Shown here: one piece after another, positions 44,372-52,668 of the stretch
How the letters are laid out: each line of letters opens with the position of its first letter
How positions within the stretch are numbered: the first letter of the stretch is position 1
Assembly: GCF_003364195.1 (NCBI RefSeq)
Contig: NZ_NXLQ01000015.1
Coordinates: forward strand, 1 to 54,284
Direction: 5' to 3'
Origin: Helicobacter didelphidarum
GTDB lineage: Bacteria; Campylobacterota; Campylobacteria; Campylobacterales; Helicobacteraceae
Length of the DNA: 54,284 nucleotides
Program-made: the position numbers and the translations under genes
The notes under the pieces: generated by a model
Database searches by the model: none
Told to the model about the DNA's origin: nothing
The model's input: the letters and a program-made list of their open reading frames with translations, nothing else

Positions 44372-45397
44372 CTATCTATGCAATAAGGTTTCACCGAAAA
44401 GTTTAACGATGATTTGTTTTTTGCTTATATGGAATCTAAAATTATTTCTTCGCCATTCTTTAAAGCTCTGTGTTCTTTTGAGATATTCTTCAACATTATC
44501 TGATTGCAAGATGATTCGCAGAACATGATTTCTTTTTAATACACTTGGTTGAATATGTAGGGATTTGATAAACTCTTGGAGCTGTGGAAAATAATCAGGG
44601 AATTTCTGTGTATATGCAAGGCTTGGACGCAAAATATGTGTTGGTAAAGTATAGGTATAAAGTAAATCATTTGTTGTAAAAAAAGAGTATATTGCTTCAA
44701 ATGCCCTAAAAACTTCCTGTGGTTTATGGGATTGTTCTTTTGTAAGAGAACCGCTTCGTAAGCGGTAAAAATAACGGGCAGTTTTTGTTAATGCAATATT
44801 TTTTGCAAGAATATTAACACTCACGCCAAATGGTACATCTTCCGCAAATCTGACAGGTGGAAAACGAAGATTTTGGAGTAAAGAAGCTCTAAACACGCTT
44901 CGCCATGGATCAACCTTACTCACTAAGGTTTTATTGCTCACACGACGCATAATACCTTTTGTTTTATATTGTGTTACCATAAAAATATTAGAATCATAGT
45001 TATCATCTTTAAAAACAAAAATATCACGACTCTTTGCTACTGATGCATCATGATATTCTAGACAATAGATAAGATTTTCATAATAATCTTTTGCTATAAC
45101 ATCATCAGAATCAACTAAACCAATATATTCAGTTTGTTTAGGATTCTTAGAGGAAAATATAAAATCCAAACCCCTATTTCTTGCACTTCCCAAACCCCTA
45201 TTTTCTTGCTCTATCAAGATAAAACGCGAATCTTTTGCAACATATTCTTTTGCTATTTCCGCACTTTTATCTGTGCTTCCATCATTTACTAAAATTGCTT
45301 GCAGATTTGAATGTGTTTGCCCAACAATAGAATCAAGACACTCACGTAAATATTTCTCCACATTATATATCGGAACAATAATCGAGAGGCATTTCAT
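44372..45397 (-). CDS. Family 2 glycosyltransferase
   Basis: A 341-residue GT-A fold enzyme of family 2. The N-terminus is LSIIVPIYNVEKYLRECLDSI, then ILVNDGSTDKSAEIA, NRGLGSARNRGLDFI, and the metal-binding DSDD at 96-99. After about residue 200 the acceptor part has no family marks. It is soluble, with a basic C-terminus that may touch the membrane. It likely adds a sugar to LPS or another surface glycan. It is not in a glycan cluster, lying upstream of trpCF on the same strand with 86 bp between. Confidence 0.93.
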   Translation of the reverse strand: MKCLSIIVPIYNVEKYLRECLDSIVGQTHSNLQAILVNDGSTDKSAEIAKEYVAKDSRFILIEQENRGLGSARNRGLDFIFSSKNPKQTEYIGLVDSDDVIAKDYYENLIYCLEYHDASVAKSRDIFVFKDDNYDSNIFMVTQYKTKGIMRRVSNKTLVSKVDPWRSVFRASLLQNLRFPPVRFAEDVPFGVSVNILAKNIALTKTARYFYRLRSGSLTKEQSHKPQEVFRAFEAIYSFFTTNDLLYTYTLPTHILRPSLAYTQKFPDYFPQLQEFIKSLHIQPSVLKRNHVLRIILQSDNVEEYLKRTQSFKEWRRNNFRFHISKKQIIVKLFGETLLHR

Positions 45398-45672
45398 TTT
45401 CTCTTCTTTCTTTCATATGTAAAACTATTATAATTTATTGACCATAGAAAAAGTATTTCTTATTACTATAAAACATGTGTATTATATCAAAACTCGTTTT
45501 GAAAGGCAAATGAGTTCATGGATTATCTAAATGTATTTTACAGAAATGATAATATTGTAAGTAAATCTTTTAGAAAAAATAAGGGGATATAATGTAAAAA
45601 TCATAAATTTTGTAAAATATGTGATTTGATTCTATATAAATTCTATAAATATTATTGCTTTTAACGATTAAC

Positions 45673-46620
45673 TTATATTATCAAGCTTTCAATCAATGTA
45701 ATAAAATCCTCACTATCATTTAAGCAAGGACATACAATATATTCTTTGACATCTAAAGATGTAGCAAGATTTCGATAAAAGATATCGAGTTCATAACGTG
45801 TTTCGGAATTATCAATCGAAAAACTTAAGGGAAAAATAATAATATTATTATTTTTCGCATATTGTTTAATAATTTCATCTGTATATGGTCCTATCCATTT
45901 TACAGGTCCAACTTTTGATTGATAACTTAAAATAATATCTTTAAAAAATAAGTTTCTTGATTCTAAACCTTTTTTGATAAGATGATAACATTCTTCACAT
46001 TCATTTTGATACGGATCACCTTTCTTTACGCGACTAAGAGGGATAGAGTGTGCAGAAAGAATAAGGATAAAGTCTTTTGAATCTTTTCCCATTATGTGTG
46101 TTTGCACAGAATTTAAAATAGAATCAATAAATAAGTGATGATTATAATATCTGTCGATTGTGTGAATTTCTGGAGTAAATTCGAGCTTTTTGAGTGATTG
46201 TGCAACATCTTGGAATGATGAAAAAGTAGTTGTAGAACTATATTGGGGATACATGCTAAAAAGATAAATCTCTTGAATTCCTTTTTGCATGATTTCTTCT
46301 AAGACATGATATGAAAATGGCGGAACATATCGCATCGCATAGGTATAAAAAGTATCCTGATTGCGTGCTTGTAATTTTTGTATAAGAGAAAAAGTAATTG
46401 ATGTTATTGGGCTTAATCCACCTATTTGTTTATAAATTTTTTTACTTTTTTCAACTCGAGAATTTACAATCATACTGCCTATCATTGAACGAAAAACACC
46501 ATTTTGTACGCTAAGAATGCAAGGATCAGCAAACATGTTTTTTAAAAAGCTAGAAACCTCATCAAGACTATTTGGTCCTCCCATATTGAGTAATATCACA
46601 GCTTTCTTATATTCTTGCAT
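45673..46620 (-). CDS. hemH: Ferrochelatase
   Basis: A 315-residue enzyme that inserts Fe2+ into protoporphyrin (or coproporphyrin) to make haem. Family marks are ILLNMGGPNSLDEV, YAMRYVPPF, MYPQYSSTTTFSS, the iron-site LSAHSIPLSRVKKGDPY, and LSYQSKVGPVKWIGP. The late FSIDNSETRYELDIFY matches the family's conserved ET.YE.D segment. The start has GAGGA. It is the same strand as, and 208 bp after, the small RNA gene. Confidence 0.96.
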   Translation of the reverse strand: MQEYKKAVILLNMGGPNSLDEVSSFLKNMFADPCILSVQNGVFRSMIGSMIVNSRVEKSKKIYKQIGGLSPITSITFSLIQKLQARNQDTFYTYAMRYVPPFSYHVLEEIMQKGIQEIYLFSMYPQYSSTTTFSSFQDVAQSLKKLEFTPEIHTIDRYYNHHLFIDSILNSVQTHIMGKDSKDFILILSAHSIPLSRVKKGDPYQNECEECYHLIKKGLESRNLFFKDIILSYQSKVGPVKWIGPYTDEIIKQYAKNNNIIIFPLSFSIDNSETRYELDIFYRNLATSLDVKEYIVCPCLNDSEDFITLIESLII

Positions 46621-46827
46621 TGATTATCCTCATAAAGTTAATACACCTATTATTATAGCAATAACGATAATGCAAAAAGTTAATATACTAAGATTCTACA
46701 TTATAAAATATACCATAAACAATAACAAACTCTAATTTATATAGAAAATCATATTATTATAAAGCTTTATAGAGTCTTCAGAAACCCCGAAGACTAAAAA
46801 TTTTAAATAAAACAAAGGAGTAAAATG
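46621..46827. other. Spacer between hemH and the small RNA
   Basis: Contains a 7-bp inverted repeat, AGTCTTC (46773-46779) and GAAGACT (46789-46795), with a 9-nt loop containing CCCC on the plus strand. On the plus strand it is followed by AAAAATTTT; its role is unclear. AT-rich elsewhere. Confidence 0.45.
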
Positions 46828-46853
46828 AAAAATTAAGCTCCAACATGGAGCTT
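46828..46853 (-). terminator. Intrinsic terminator of the small RNA
   Basis: A perfect 7-bp stem, AAGCTCC (46835-46841) and GGAGCTT (46847-46853), with a 5-nt loop. On the minus strand it is followed by AATTTTT. Only the minus strand has the T-run directly after the stem. Confidence 0.8.
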
Positions 46854-46979
46854 ATAAAAAGGAGTGGAGAGTAACAAAATCTTCACTTGTGGGATGAGCA
46901 AGGATTCTGAAAGTTATGATGTAGGGAAATTGGAGGGGGTAACCTCATCATAACTTGTGCCTAAACTTCCTTAGGACAC
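46828..46979 (-). ncRNA. Probable small regulatory RNA, about 150 nt, with C-rich anti-Shine-Dalgarno loop
   Basis: No protein frame explains this stretch, but it is strongly structured. On the minus strand a consensus promoter (46986-47015) would start RNA near 46979. A 5' hairpin comes first, GUG-U-CCUAA pairing with UUAGG-CAC. A second hairpin has a perfect 9-bp stem, GUUAUGAUG (46954-46946) with CAUCAUAAC (46921-46913), extended by AGG/CCU. Its 17-nt loop contains ACCCCCUCC. A single-stranded pyrimidine-rich part follows (CUCUCCACUCC), then a 7-bp terminator hairpin and U5. The exposed CCUCC could pair with ribosome sites. I know no family with this exact form; Helicobacter RepG also uses a C/U-rich loop, but I cannot show relation. 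Confidence 0.72.
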
Positions 46980-46985
46980 AATAGA

Positions 46986-47015
46986 ATTATGACATACTTT
47001 TTAGATGTTTGTCAA
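46986..47015 (-). promoter_or_regulatory. Consensus promoter of the small RNA (TTGACA-18-CATAAT)
   Basis: A full -35 box TTGACA (47015-47010) and CATAAT (46991-46986) are 18 bp apart. A perfect -35 is unusual in this genome and is what one expects for a stable, abundant RNA. Confidence 0.7.
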
Positions 47016-47451
47016 GTAAAATGTAAAATTTTTTTAACATTTTTTAGGTTGTTTTATCTATAAAAAATAAAAACTATAACTATGTTTTGTTATGTAAAAT
47101 TTACAATATTCCCCCATATAACGCATATATAATGGATTGATTAATAAAATAAATAGATTTAATTACTCTTTTAGAGCTTTTTATATAAAAGATAATATAT
47201 TTTATATAGTATTTTTTATTATTGAGTTTGATATGCAATTTTTTATAAAAATATTTTTTTATATTTATGGGAGTTTATATGAGTAAATCTATATCATTAT
47301 TAATAAAAATATAGATTTATAAACTACTCTAAATAAAATATTTTAAGGAATTTTAAGCAAATGAGGTAAGATAAATTTTAAAAACTGTTAGTATTTTTAA
47401 AGCACTCTCAATAAAGGTTTACGCACTTATCTTAATTATATCAAAATTATC
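47016..47451. other. AT-rich intergenic region between small RNA and hom
   Basis: About 430 bp, extremely AT-rich. A 9-bp inverted repeat, AAATCTATA (47285-47293) and TATAGATTT (47310-47318), could form a hairpin with a 16-nt loop. It lacks a T-run. No gene is supported. Confidence 0.45.
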
Positions 47452-48789
47452 TCATGTGAGTTGCTCAATTCGTATCATAAATGGTTTTTCTAACACTTCT
47501 TGTAAATTATAAAGCTCTTTTAATGCACCTTGTATTTGTGTTTCACAACATATATGTGTAGAAAGTAACAAGAAAACACTCTCGAGATTCTGATTTTGTT
47601 GTGATTTTTTATGCTGTATTTCATGCTGATTGGCATAGGAATTTTCATTTGCATTGCGTTGTATAAGAGACTGGATTGAAATACCCCATATTGCTAAGAT
47701 ATTGGCTATAATAGAGAGAACACCGGGTTTATCATTTACTTTTAATCGTACATAATAGCGACTCGAAATTTTTTCCTTTGGAGCAAGCATTACAACTTGT
47801 TCTAGGCTTTGTGAATTTGAAACATATCCTAGCATAGGTGCAGTCTTATTTCGTGCAATTTCCATAATATCGCTGATTACAGAGCTTGCTGTCTCGCTAC
47901 CTCCAGCTCCAGCACCATAATACAAGCCCTCACCAACCTTGTCGCCAATAACACTAATCGCGTTCATTGCACCATCAACTTTTGCAAGCATAGAATCTTT
48001 TGGTATCATACATAGGTGAACACGCAAATCAAGCTCATTGTCTTGTTTTTTTGCTATGCCAAGTAATTTGATTGCATAATCATGTTCTTTTGCAAATTGT
48101 ATATCCTCAGGAATTAAACCTTCTATCCCTTCAATAATAATATCTTCGACTTTTGCATGGATTCCATAAGCAAGAGATGAGAGAATTAAGAGTTTGTGGG
48201 CACTATCACTACCATTAATATCAAGTGTCGGATCAGCTTCTGCATAACCTAGATTCTGCGCTTGTTTGAGTGCCACTTCAAAATCAGCATTTGTATGACT
48301 CATCTGTGTTAGAATATAATTGCTCGTGCCATTCATAATACCACGAATACTAAGAATATGATTTGCACAAAGTCCATCGCGTAAGATTTTGATAATAGGA
48401 ATCCCACCACACACACTTGCTTCAAAGCCAATAGGAGTGCCTTGTCGTTGTGTTTCTAATTCATAACGATGATAAGCAAGCATTGCTTTATTTGCAGTAA
48501 CAAAAGATTTCTTATTAGTTAGTGCTTTAAGTGCAATTTGGAAAGGTAAATCAACACCACCAACAAGTTCTACAATCATATCAATTTCTGGATTTTCTAG
48601 TGCATCATCAAGATTTGTGCTTAATGGAATATTAACATATTTATTTTTGATATTTCTGGCAATACCAAGCTTTGGGATAATTTTTACTCCTGTCCTTGCA
48701 GAGATAATATCTTGATTATCTTGTAAGGTTTTAATTACACTTGTACCTACTACACCAACACCTATAATAGCAACATTTATTGTCTTCAT
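47452..48789 (-). CDS. hom: Homoserine dehydrogenase
   Basis: A 445-residue NAD(P)-dependent enzyme that reduces aspartate semialdehyde to homoserine for threonine and methionine. The cofactor loop IIGVGVVGTSV is at the N-terminus. The catalytic region has VTANKAMLA, GFEASVCGGIPIIKILRDGL, IRGIMNGTSNYIL and GYAEADPTLDINGSDSAHKL. A C-terminal ACT domain (RYYVRLKVNDKPGVLSIIANIL onward) suggests feedback control by threonine. ATG 48789 is chosen; the GTG directly before it at 48792 is also possible. It is monocistronic. Confidence 0.97.
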   Translation of the reverse strand: MKTINVAIIGVGVVGTSVIKTLQDNQDIISARTGVKIIPKLGIARNIKNKYVNIPLSTNLDDALENPEIDMIVELVGGVDLPFQIALKALTNKKSFVTANKAMLAYHRYELETQRQGTPIGFEASVCGGIPIIKILRDGLCANHILSIRGIMNGTSNYILTQMSHTNADFEVALKQAQNLGYAEADPTLDINGSDSAHKLLILSSLAYGIHAKVEDIIIEGIEGLIPEDIQFAKEHDYAIKLLGIAKKQDNELDLRVHLCMIPKDSMLAKVDGAMNAISVIGDKVGEGLYYGAGAGGSETASSVISDIMEIARNKTAPMLGYVSNSQSLEQVVMLAPKEKISSRYYVRLKVNDKPGVLSIIANILAIWGISIQSLIQRNANENSYANQHEIQHKKSQQNQNLESVFLLLSTHICCETQIQGALKELYNLQEVLEKPFMIRIEQLT

Positions 48790-48889
48790 CACTTCCCTTC
48801 TTAATCAAAACATTCATTTATAGAATCTCTCTATGTATTTTTTAAATTTTTATTTTAATATTATTTTATATAGTTTCTAGAATCTTATT

Positions 48890-49519
48890 TCATTTTATAT
48901 AAATTCTCATGCGTCCGTTATTTAGAACATATCCTCTACGATTTGTAAGTTTCGTAACAGCATAGATTCCATCAAGGTTACGAACAAAAGTATTTTGAAA
49001 ATCAGATATTTCTTTTGGTGCACAGAGTTTTCTTGTGCTAGCAGTGCCGGATACAACAATTTTTGTTGCATCTTGCCAAAAAAATTTCGCCGTATAGTCA
49101 TTGCAACCTGCCTTACCATAAATCATATCTTGTGTTCTATCGAGGTTTAAAGTTGATTGCAAGGTGATTCTTGCTAACTCTGTCAACTGTGTGCCTTTAT
49201 CTGCAGTTTCATGTCCTTGATTGCGATTTTTTAATTGCTCAAACGCAGAATTAATATCATCAATACGACTTGCTTGCCTTGTTGTATAGCTTTCATAGGC
49301 AACATTTCTGTTGTTTCCTGCAACATTACCAATTTGTTCTTTTGCTTGACTGGCTATTTCTTGTGGACTCAAAATTACTCTGTTGTCAATTTCAAGCTTT
49401 ACGATTTGATAGTTACTTTTATCAAAAATGCCTTTTACACCAAAGAGAAAGCAACCACCTAAACCAATTAGGATTAGAGAGAAGCTCAATAAACAACCAA
49501 AATGCCAAAAATGCTTCAT
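48890..49519 (-). CDS. META (HslJ-like) domain lipoprotein
   Basis: A 209-residue predicted lipoprotein. The signal peptide ends in LIGLGGC with Cys23. A polar middle region is followed by a META domain in the last 80 residues, with AGCNDYTAKFFWQDATKIVV, ASTRKLCAPKEISDFQNTFVRNL and a conserved final strand. META-domain proteins such as HslJ are linked to stress tolerance and envelope functions; the role here is open. The start has AAAGG. It lies 27 bp after the AAA+ ATPase gene on the same strand, so the two are very likely one operon. Confidence 0.85.
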   Translation of the reverse strand: MKHFWHFGCLLSFSLILIGLGGCFLFGVKGIFDKSNYQIVKLEIDNRVILSPQEIASQAKEQIGNVAGNNRNVAYESYTTRQASRIDDINSAFEQLKNRNQGHETADKGTQLTELARITLQSTLNLDRTQDMIYGKAGCNDYTAKFFWQDATKIVVSGTASTRKLCAPKEISDFQNTFVRNLDGIYAVTKLTNRRGYVLNNGRMRIYIK

Positions 49520-49546
49520 TATCTTTTACCTTTAATATCATTAATT

Positions 49547-51241
49547 TTAATAGAGAAATCCCATTTTTTTTATACTTCCAAACTCTCCATTTTGTTCTCT
49601 AGACACTTCTTGTGTAAAGTCATCATAACTAAAAATTGCCTCTTTGCGTGTTGCAACTTTGTAGCAAGTATTTTCTACAATTAGCTTAATTTGTCCGCCA
49701 CTTAATTCAAATTTTGCGAGTTTTGTAGCAATATCATTCTTTGAGGTAGCAAATACAGCATTTTTGGGTAAATGAAGCTTCCAAATTTTTACACGTAAAT
49801 CAAAATTTGGCTTTTCAAAGCGAATTTTATAATGGAATCTTCGTGAAAATGCTGAATCAAGACTATCAACTAAATTTGTTGTAGCAATTAAGATTCCATT
49901 AAATTTTTCTATTTGTTCTAAAAAAATATTTTGCATTTGATGATACATACGACTAGCACTACTTGCAACATCATTACGGGTGCTTAGAAGCTGGTCGGCT
50001 TCATCAAGCAATAGGATTGGGTATTGCTTTGCTCTTTTAACAATTGCGTGGTATTCATCAAAAATTTTTCGCACATTTTTTTCACTTTCACCTACATACA
50101 TGGAGAGGATTTTGGAACAATCAAGGCTTAGAATCTTTTGTTTTAAATCTTTTGCTAAAGCATATGCACTTGTAGTTTTACCTGTTCCACTATCTCCATA
50201 GAGTAAAATTTTAGAATCTATCCCTGCATTTTCTTTAATTCCCCAAAGTTTTAATTTTTTATGCACATTTGGGTCAAGGTGTTGTAATAAAATGGTAAAT
50301 CTTTCTCTTAAAGATTCTGGTAGAATAACGCTTTCTAATCCTTTTTTGGGAGAAATAAGTTCAAAGATTTCACTGCTTTCAACTTCATTTTGCAATTTTG
50401 TTTTTTGCATCTTCTTTTCAAAGATGAGAGCATGAAAAATATTTTGTGGAATATAAAATTCTTGTTCCATAAACGAAAAATCTGCATATTCTTCAGAGTG
50501 TGCAATAAAACCTTCTTGTAAAAGTTTTGCTTTTGTATTCAAAAGATTCTGAATAATAATTTTTTCCTCTTCGTTATTCCCAAGTAAAATCAAATCTTTC
50601 ATAGATAAACCAAACGCACCATTATATTGTGCCTGTGCAAGAAGTAAAAATATTAATCGTTCATAGCGATTGAAACTATTTTTACTAAAATATTCCAATA
50701 TCTTAAATCTTTTTTTATTATGAGTAAGATTTTTATGAATAATCTCTTTAAGTGTATTAATATAGTAATTACATGAATTTGATAATTGTATATTATGTGC
50801 CAACATTGGTGTTTTATTGCATTGCAACAACAGATTTAAGCAATTCCACTCATCTTGCAGATATTCAAGAGAATTACTATATACTTTCTCTTTAATGGAG
50901 CTATTTAGGATTCTACCCTCTTCAAAAAGCTTTAAAAGATTTGGACTAAGTGTGATAATGCTATTTCGTAACTCTAGTGAACTCTCAATTCTTTCTAAAC
51001 AACGTATCCAACCTAATTCAATCAATCGTTTAATTTCTTTAAGATATGGTAGGACTTCAAAACCTCGAGCACAATAAAGATTTTCAAGAAAAGATGATAC
51101 TTCAATCTCATTTTCACGCTCTAAATACCAATAAGCTATTTCACGCAATAATATAGCTTCGTGTTTAGAACAATTTAATAATGGAAATAGCTTAGTTTTT
51201 TCTATTTCGTCGTCATTAAAAAAATCAATCAAAAAATGCAC
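49547..51241 (-). CDS. AAA+ ATPase with long N-terminal helical region
   Basis: A 564-residue protein. Residues 1-300 have no family marks; they are helical and Leu-rich. The C-terminal third is a classical AAA module: KILLYGDSGTGKTTSAYALA (Walker A about 349-356), PILLLDEAD (Walker B about 410-415), ATTNLVDSLDSAFSRRFHYKI with sensor 1 and the arginine finger pair, and a C-terminal lid helix. It resembles the FtsH/spastin-like remodelling group rather than helicases. The start is GTG 51241, since AAGGG lies seven bases upstream; the longer frame to TTG 51310 has no ribosome site, and the first ATG is 150 codons in. It is co-transcribed with a META lipoprotein. The substrate is unknown. Confidence 0.85.
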   Translation of the reverse strand: MHFLIDFFNDDEIEKTKLFPLLNCSKHEAILLREIAYWYLERENEIEVSSFLENLYCARGFEVLPYLKEIKRLIELGWIRCLERIESSLELRNSIITLSPNLLKLFEEGRILNSSIKEKVYSNSLEYLQDEWNCLNLLLQCNKTPMLAHNIQLSNSCNYYINTLKEIIHKNLTHNKKRFKILEYFSKNSFNRYERLIFLLLAQAQYNGAFGLSMKDLILLGNNEEEKIIIQNLLNTKAKLLQEGFIAHSEEYADFSFMEQEFYIPQNIFHALIFEKKMQKTKLQNEVESSEIFELISPKKGLESVILPESLRERFTILLQHLDPNVHKKLKLWGIKENAGIDSKILLYGDSGTGKTTSAYALAKDLKQKILSLDCSKILSMYVGESEKNVRKIFDEYHAIVKRAKQYPILLLDEADQLLSTRNDVASSASRMYHQMQNIFLEQIEKFNGILIATTNLVDSLDSAFSRRFHYKIRFEKPNFDLRVKIWKLHLPKNAVFATSKNDIATKLAKFELSGGQIKLIVENTCYKVATRKEAIFSYDDFTQEVSREQNGEFGSIKKMGFLY

Positions 51242-51621
51242 TAATAATCCCTTAAACTCTATTTGATTGTTCAAACATATTAAGACTAATGTGTATCCAA
51301 CAAACAACAATTTATTATTACAAAATGCTGATAAATTGTATTTATCGCAGAGAAATTTACTATATAATTCTATCGTTTTTATTGTGTGAAATTGTTAATA
51401 AAATCAAAATTCTTAATTTTTAATAATAATTGAACTTGACTATAAAATATTGTTACATTCTTTCATTAAGATAAAAAGTGAAAATAATTAAAATATTCTG
51501 TAAAGAAAAATAAAATTTTTATATTTATTTTTTATAATACAAAACTTTAATCATTGAAGAACTTCATTGCTGATTCTAATATTTTTTTGAGAATCCACAA
51601 TGATAAAATTTAAATGTATGT
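51242..51621. other. Intergenic region between hugZ and the AAA+ gene
   Basis: About 380 bp of AT-rich DNA without a gene. GATTCT and AGAATC near 51575-51595 form a 6-bp hairpin that could end the hugZ message, but no T-run follows. Confidence 0.45.
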
Positions 51622-52410
51622 TTAGTGTTTTTTAGTATGACCATGCGGCATTGTATGTGGCATACCACCTTTTCCTCCGCCAATGTGAGAAACTTTGCCA
51701 TGTTTATCAATTTGATATGCACTTCCAAAGCCTTTTACAAATCTTCCTTCTTGGAAATCAATTTCTACCAAATGAAAATCAGTCATACCGCGAATTGTTG
51801 ATACACCTCCCGATTTATTGATATTTTCTACTCGTTTTTCAAAATTATCATATACTTTATCAAAGAAATCATCACGAGGTAAGAACTTCACATGTGCATC
51901 ATAAGTAAGCCTTTTTCGTGCGATAATAGTTTTTGTTTTACTCTCATCTTCAATAAATATAATTTGGACTTTATCAGGATTTGCTTTGAGATTCCCACAA
52001 TGCTGTGCGACTTCGCTTATATATAGAAAATATCTATCTGCATATCTGAGTAGTGGGGAGTAACTAATATGGGGTTTATTGTCTCTAGAAAGTGAAGCGA
52101 GTAAAACAGATTCAAATTCATTTTTAAACATTTCAATTTCTTCGACAATCTTTTCATTCTTCTTGTCATCATTGTGTTGCGTAGCAGATTGGCAAAGTGC
52201 GATGATAGCATTTTTATAATCCTTTTCTTCTGTTACTTGTGGAAATGGTGCAAAAACTTCTTTCCCATCGGCTTTAATAAACAAACCATCTTTTGTTACA
52301 TTCTCCAGCATAACTTCTTTTGGTTCAAACTTAGCATATTTTAACACAAGGTCTTTAAGATTATTTGCATGGTGTTCATTCATGTGAGTTTTAATTGTTT
52401 CTAGGCTCAT
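51622..52410 (-). CDS. hugZ: Haem oxygenase, HugZ family
   Basis: A 262-residue cytoplasmic enzyme that opens haem to release iron. It has the N-terminal IKTHMNEHHANNLKDLVLKYAKF motif, a flavin-reductase-like split barrel with ESVLLASLSRDNKPHISYSPLLRY, and GRFVKGFGSAYQIDKHGKV. The C-terminal tail is rich in Gly and His (about 240-262). In H. pylori HugZ a histidine in this tail binds haem iron. The start has AAGGAG. Iron control through Fur is expected, but I cannot point to a convincing Fur box upstream. Confidence 0.96.
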   Translation of the reverse strand: MSLETIKTHMNEHHANNLKDLVLKYAKFEPKEVMLENVTKDGLFIKADGKEVFAPFPQVTEEKDYKNAIIALCQSATQHNDDKKNEKIVEEIEMFKNEFESVLLASLSRDNKPHISYSPLLRYADRYFLYISEVAQHCGNLKANPDKVQIIFIEDESKTKTIIARKRLTYDAHVKFLPRDDFFDKVYDNFEKRVENINKSGGVSTIRGMTDFHLVEIDFQEGRFVKGFGSAYQIDKHGKVSHIGGGKGGMPHTMPHGHTKKH

Positions 52411-52668
52411 AATATTCTCCTTAGATGTTATGTTTTTAAAGTAAATGATTTTACCATAATTTTATAAATATTTAGAAAAATTTTTATTCTTATTATATTT
52501 TAAATTTTATAGTTATAGTATTAATATTAAAAATATAATAACATTGTTACTTTATTTAATAAAAAATATTAAATAATTACTATTTTTGTAGATTTATATG
52601 ATTTTTCTCTATCATTATATTATAATGAGAAATCGAGTTCTATACAATTAAAATTATTAAGGTTTATC
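52411..52668. other. Divergent intergenic region between hugZ and chemoreceptor B
   Basis: About 260 bp, one of the most AT-rich stretches in the window. It contains TAAAAT upstream of hugZ (minus strand) and TATAAT at 52621-52626 for the chemoreceptor. Confidence 0.5.
52621..52626 (+). promoter_or_regulatory. -10 box (TATAAT) for chemoreceptor B
   Basis: Perfect TATAAT 42 bp before the start codon; AAGG is the ribosome site six bases before ATG. Confidence 0.6.

Noticed and set aside
46826-46837. Three-codon frame MKN with AAAGGAG upstream on the plus strand
   Set aside because: It overlaps the terminator of the minus-strand small RNA; the G-rich ribosome-like site is the complement of the RNA's pyrimidine-rich sequence.
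46838-46980. Plus-strand RNA with many GGA motifs, like CsrB
   Set aside because: The promoter with a -35 box and the T-run terminator are both on the minus strand; the GGA motifs are complements of its UCC motifs.
51242-51310. TTG 51310 as start of the AAA+ ATPase
   Set aside because: No ribosome site; AAGGG sits correctly before GTG 51241.
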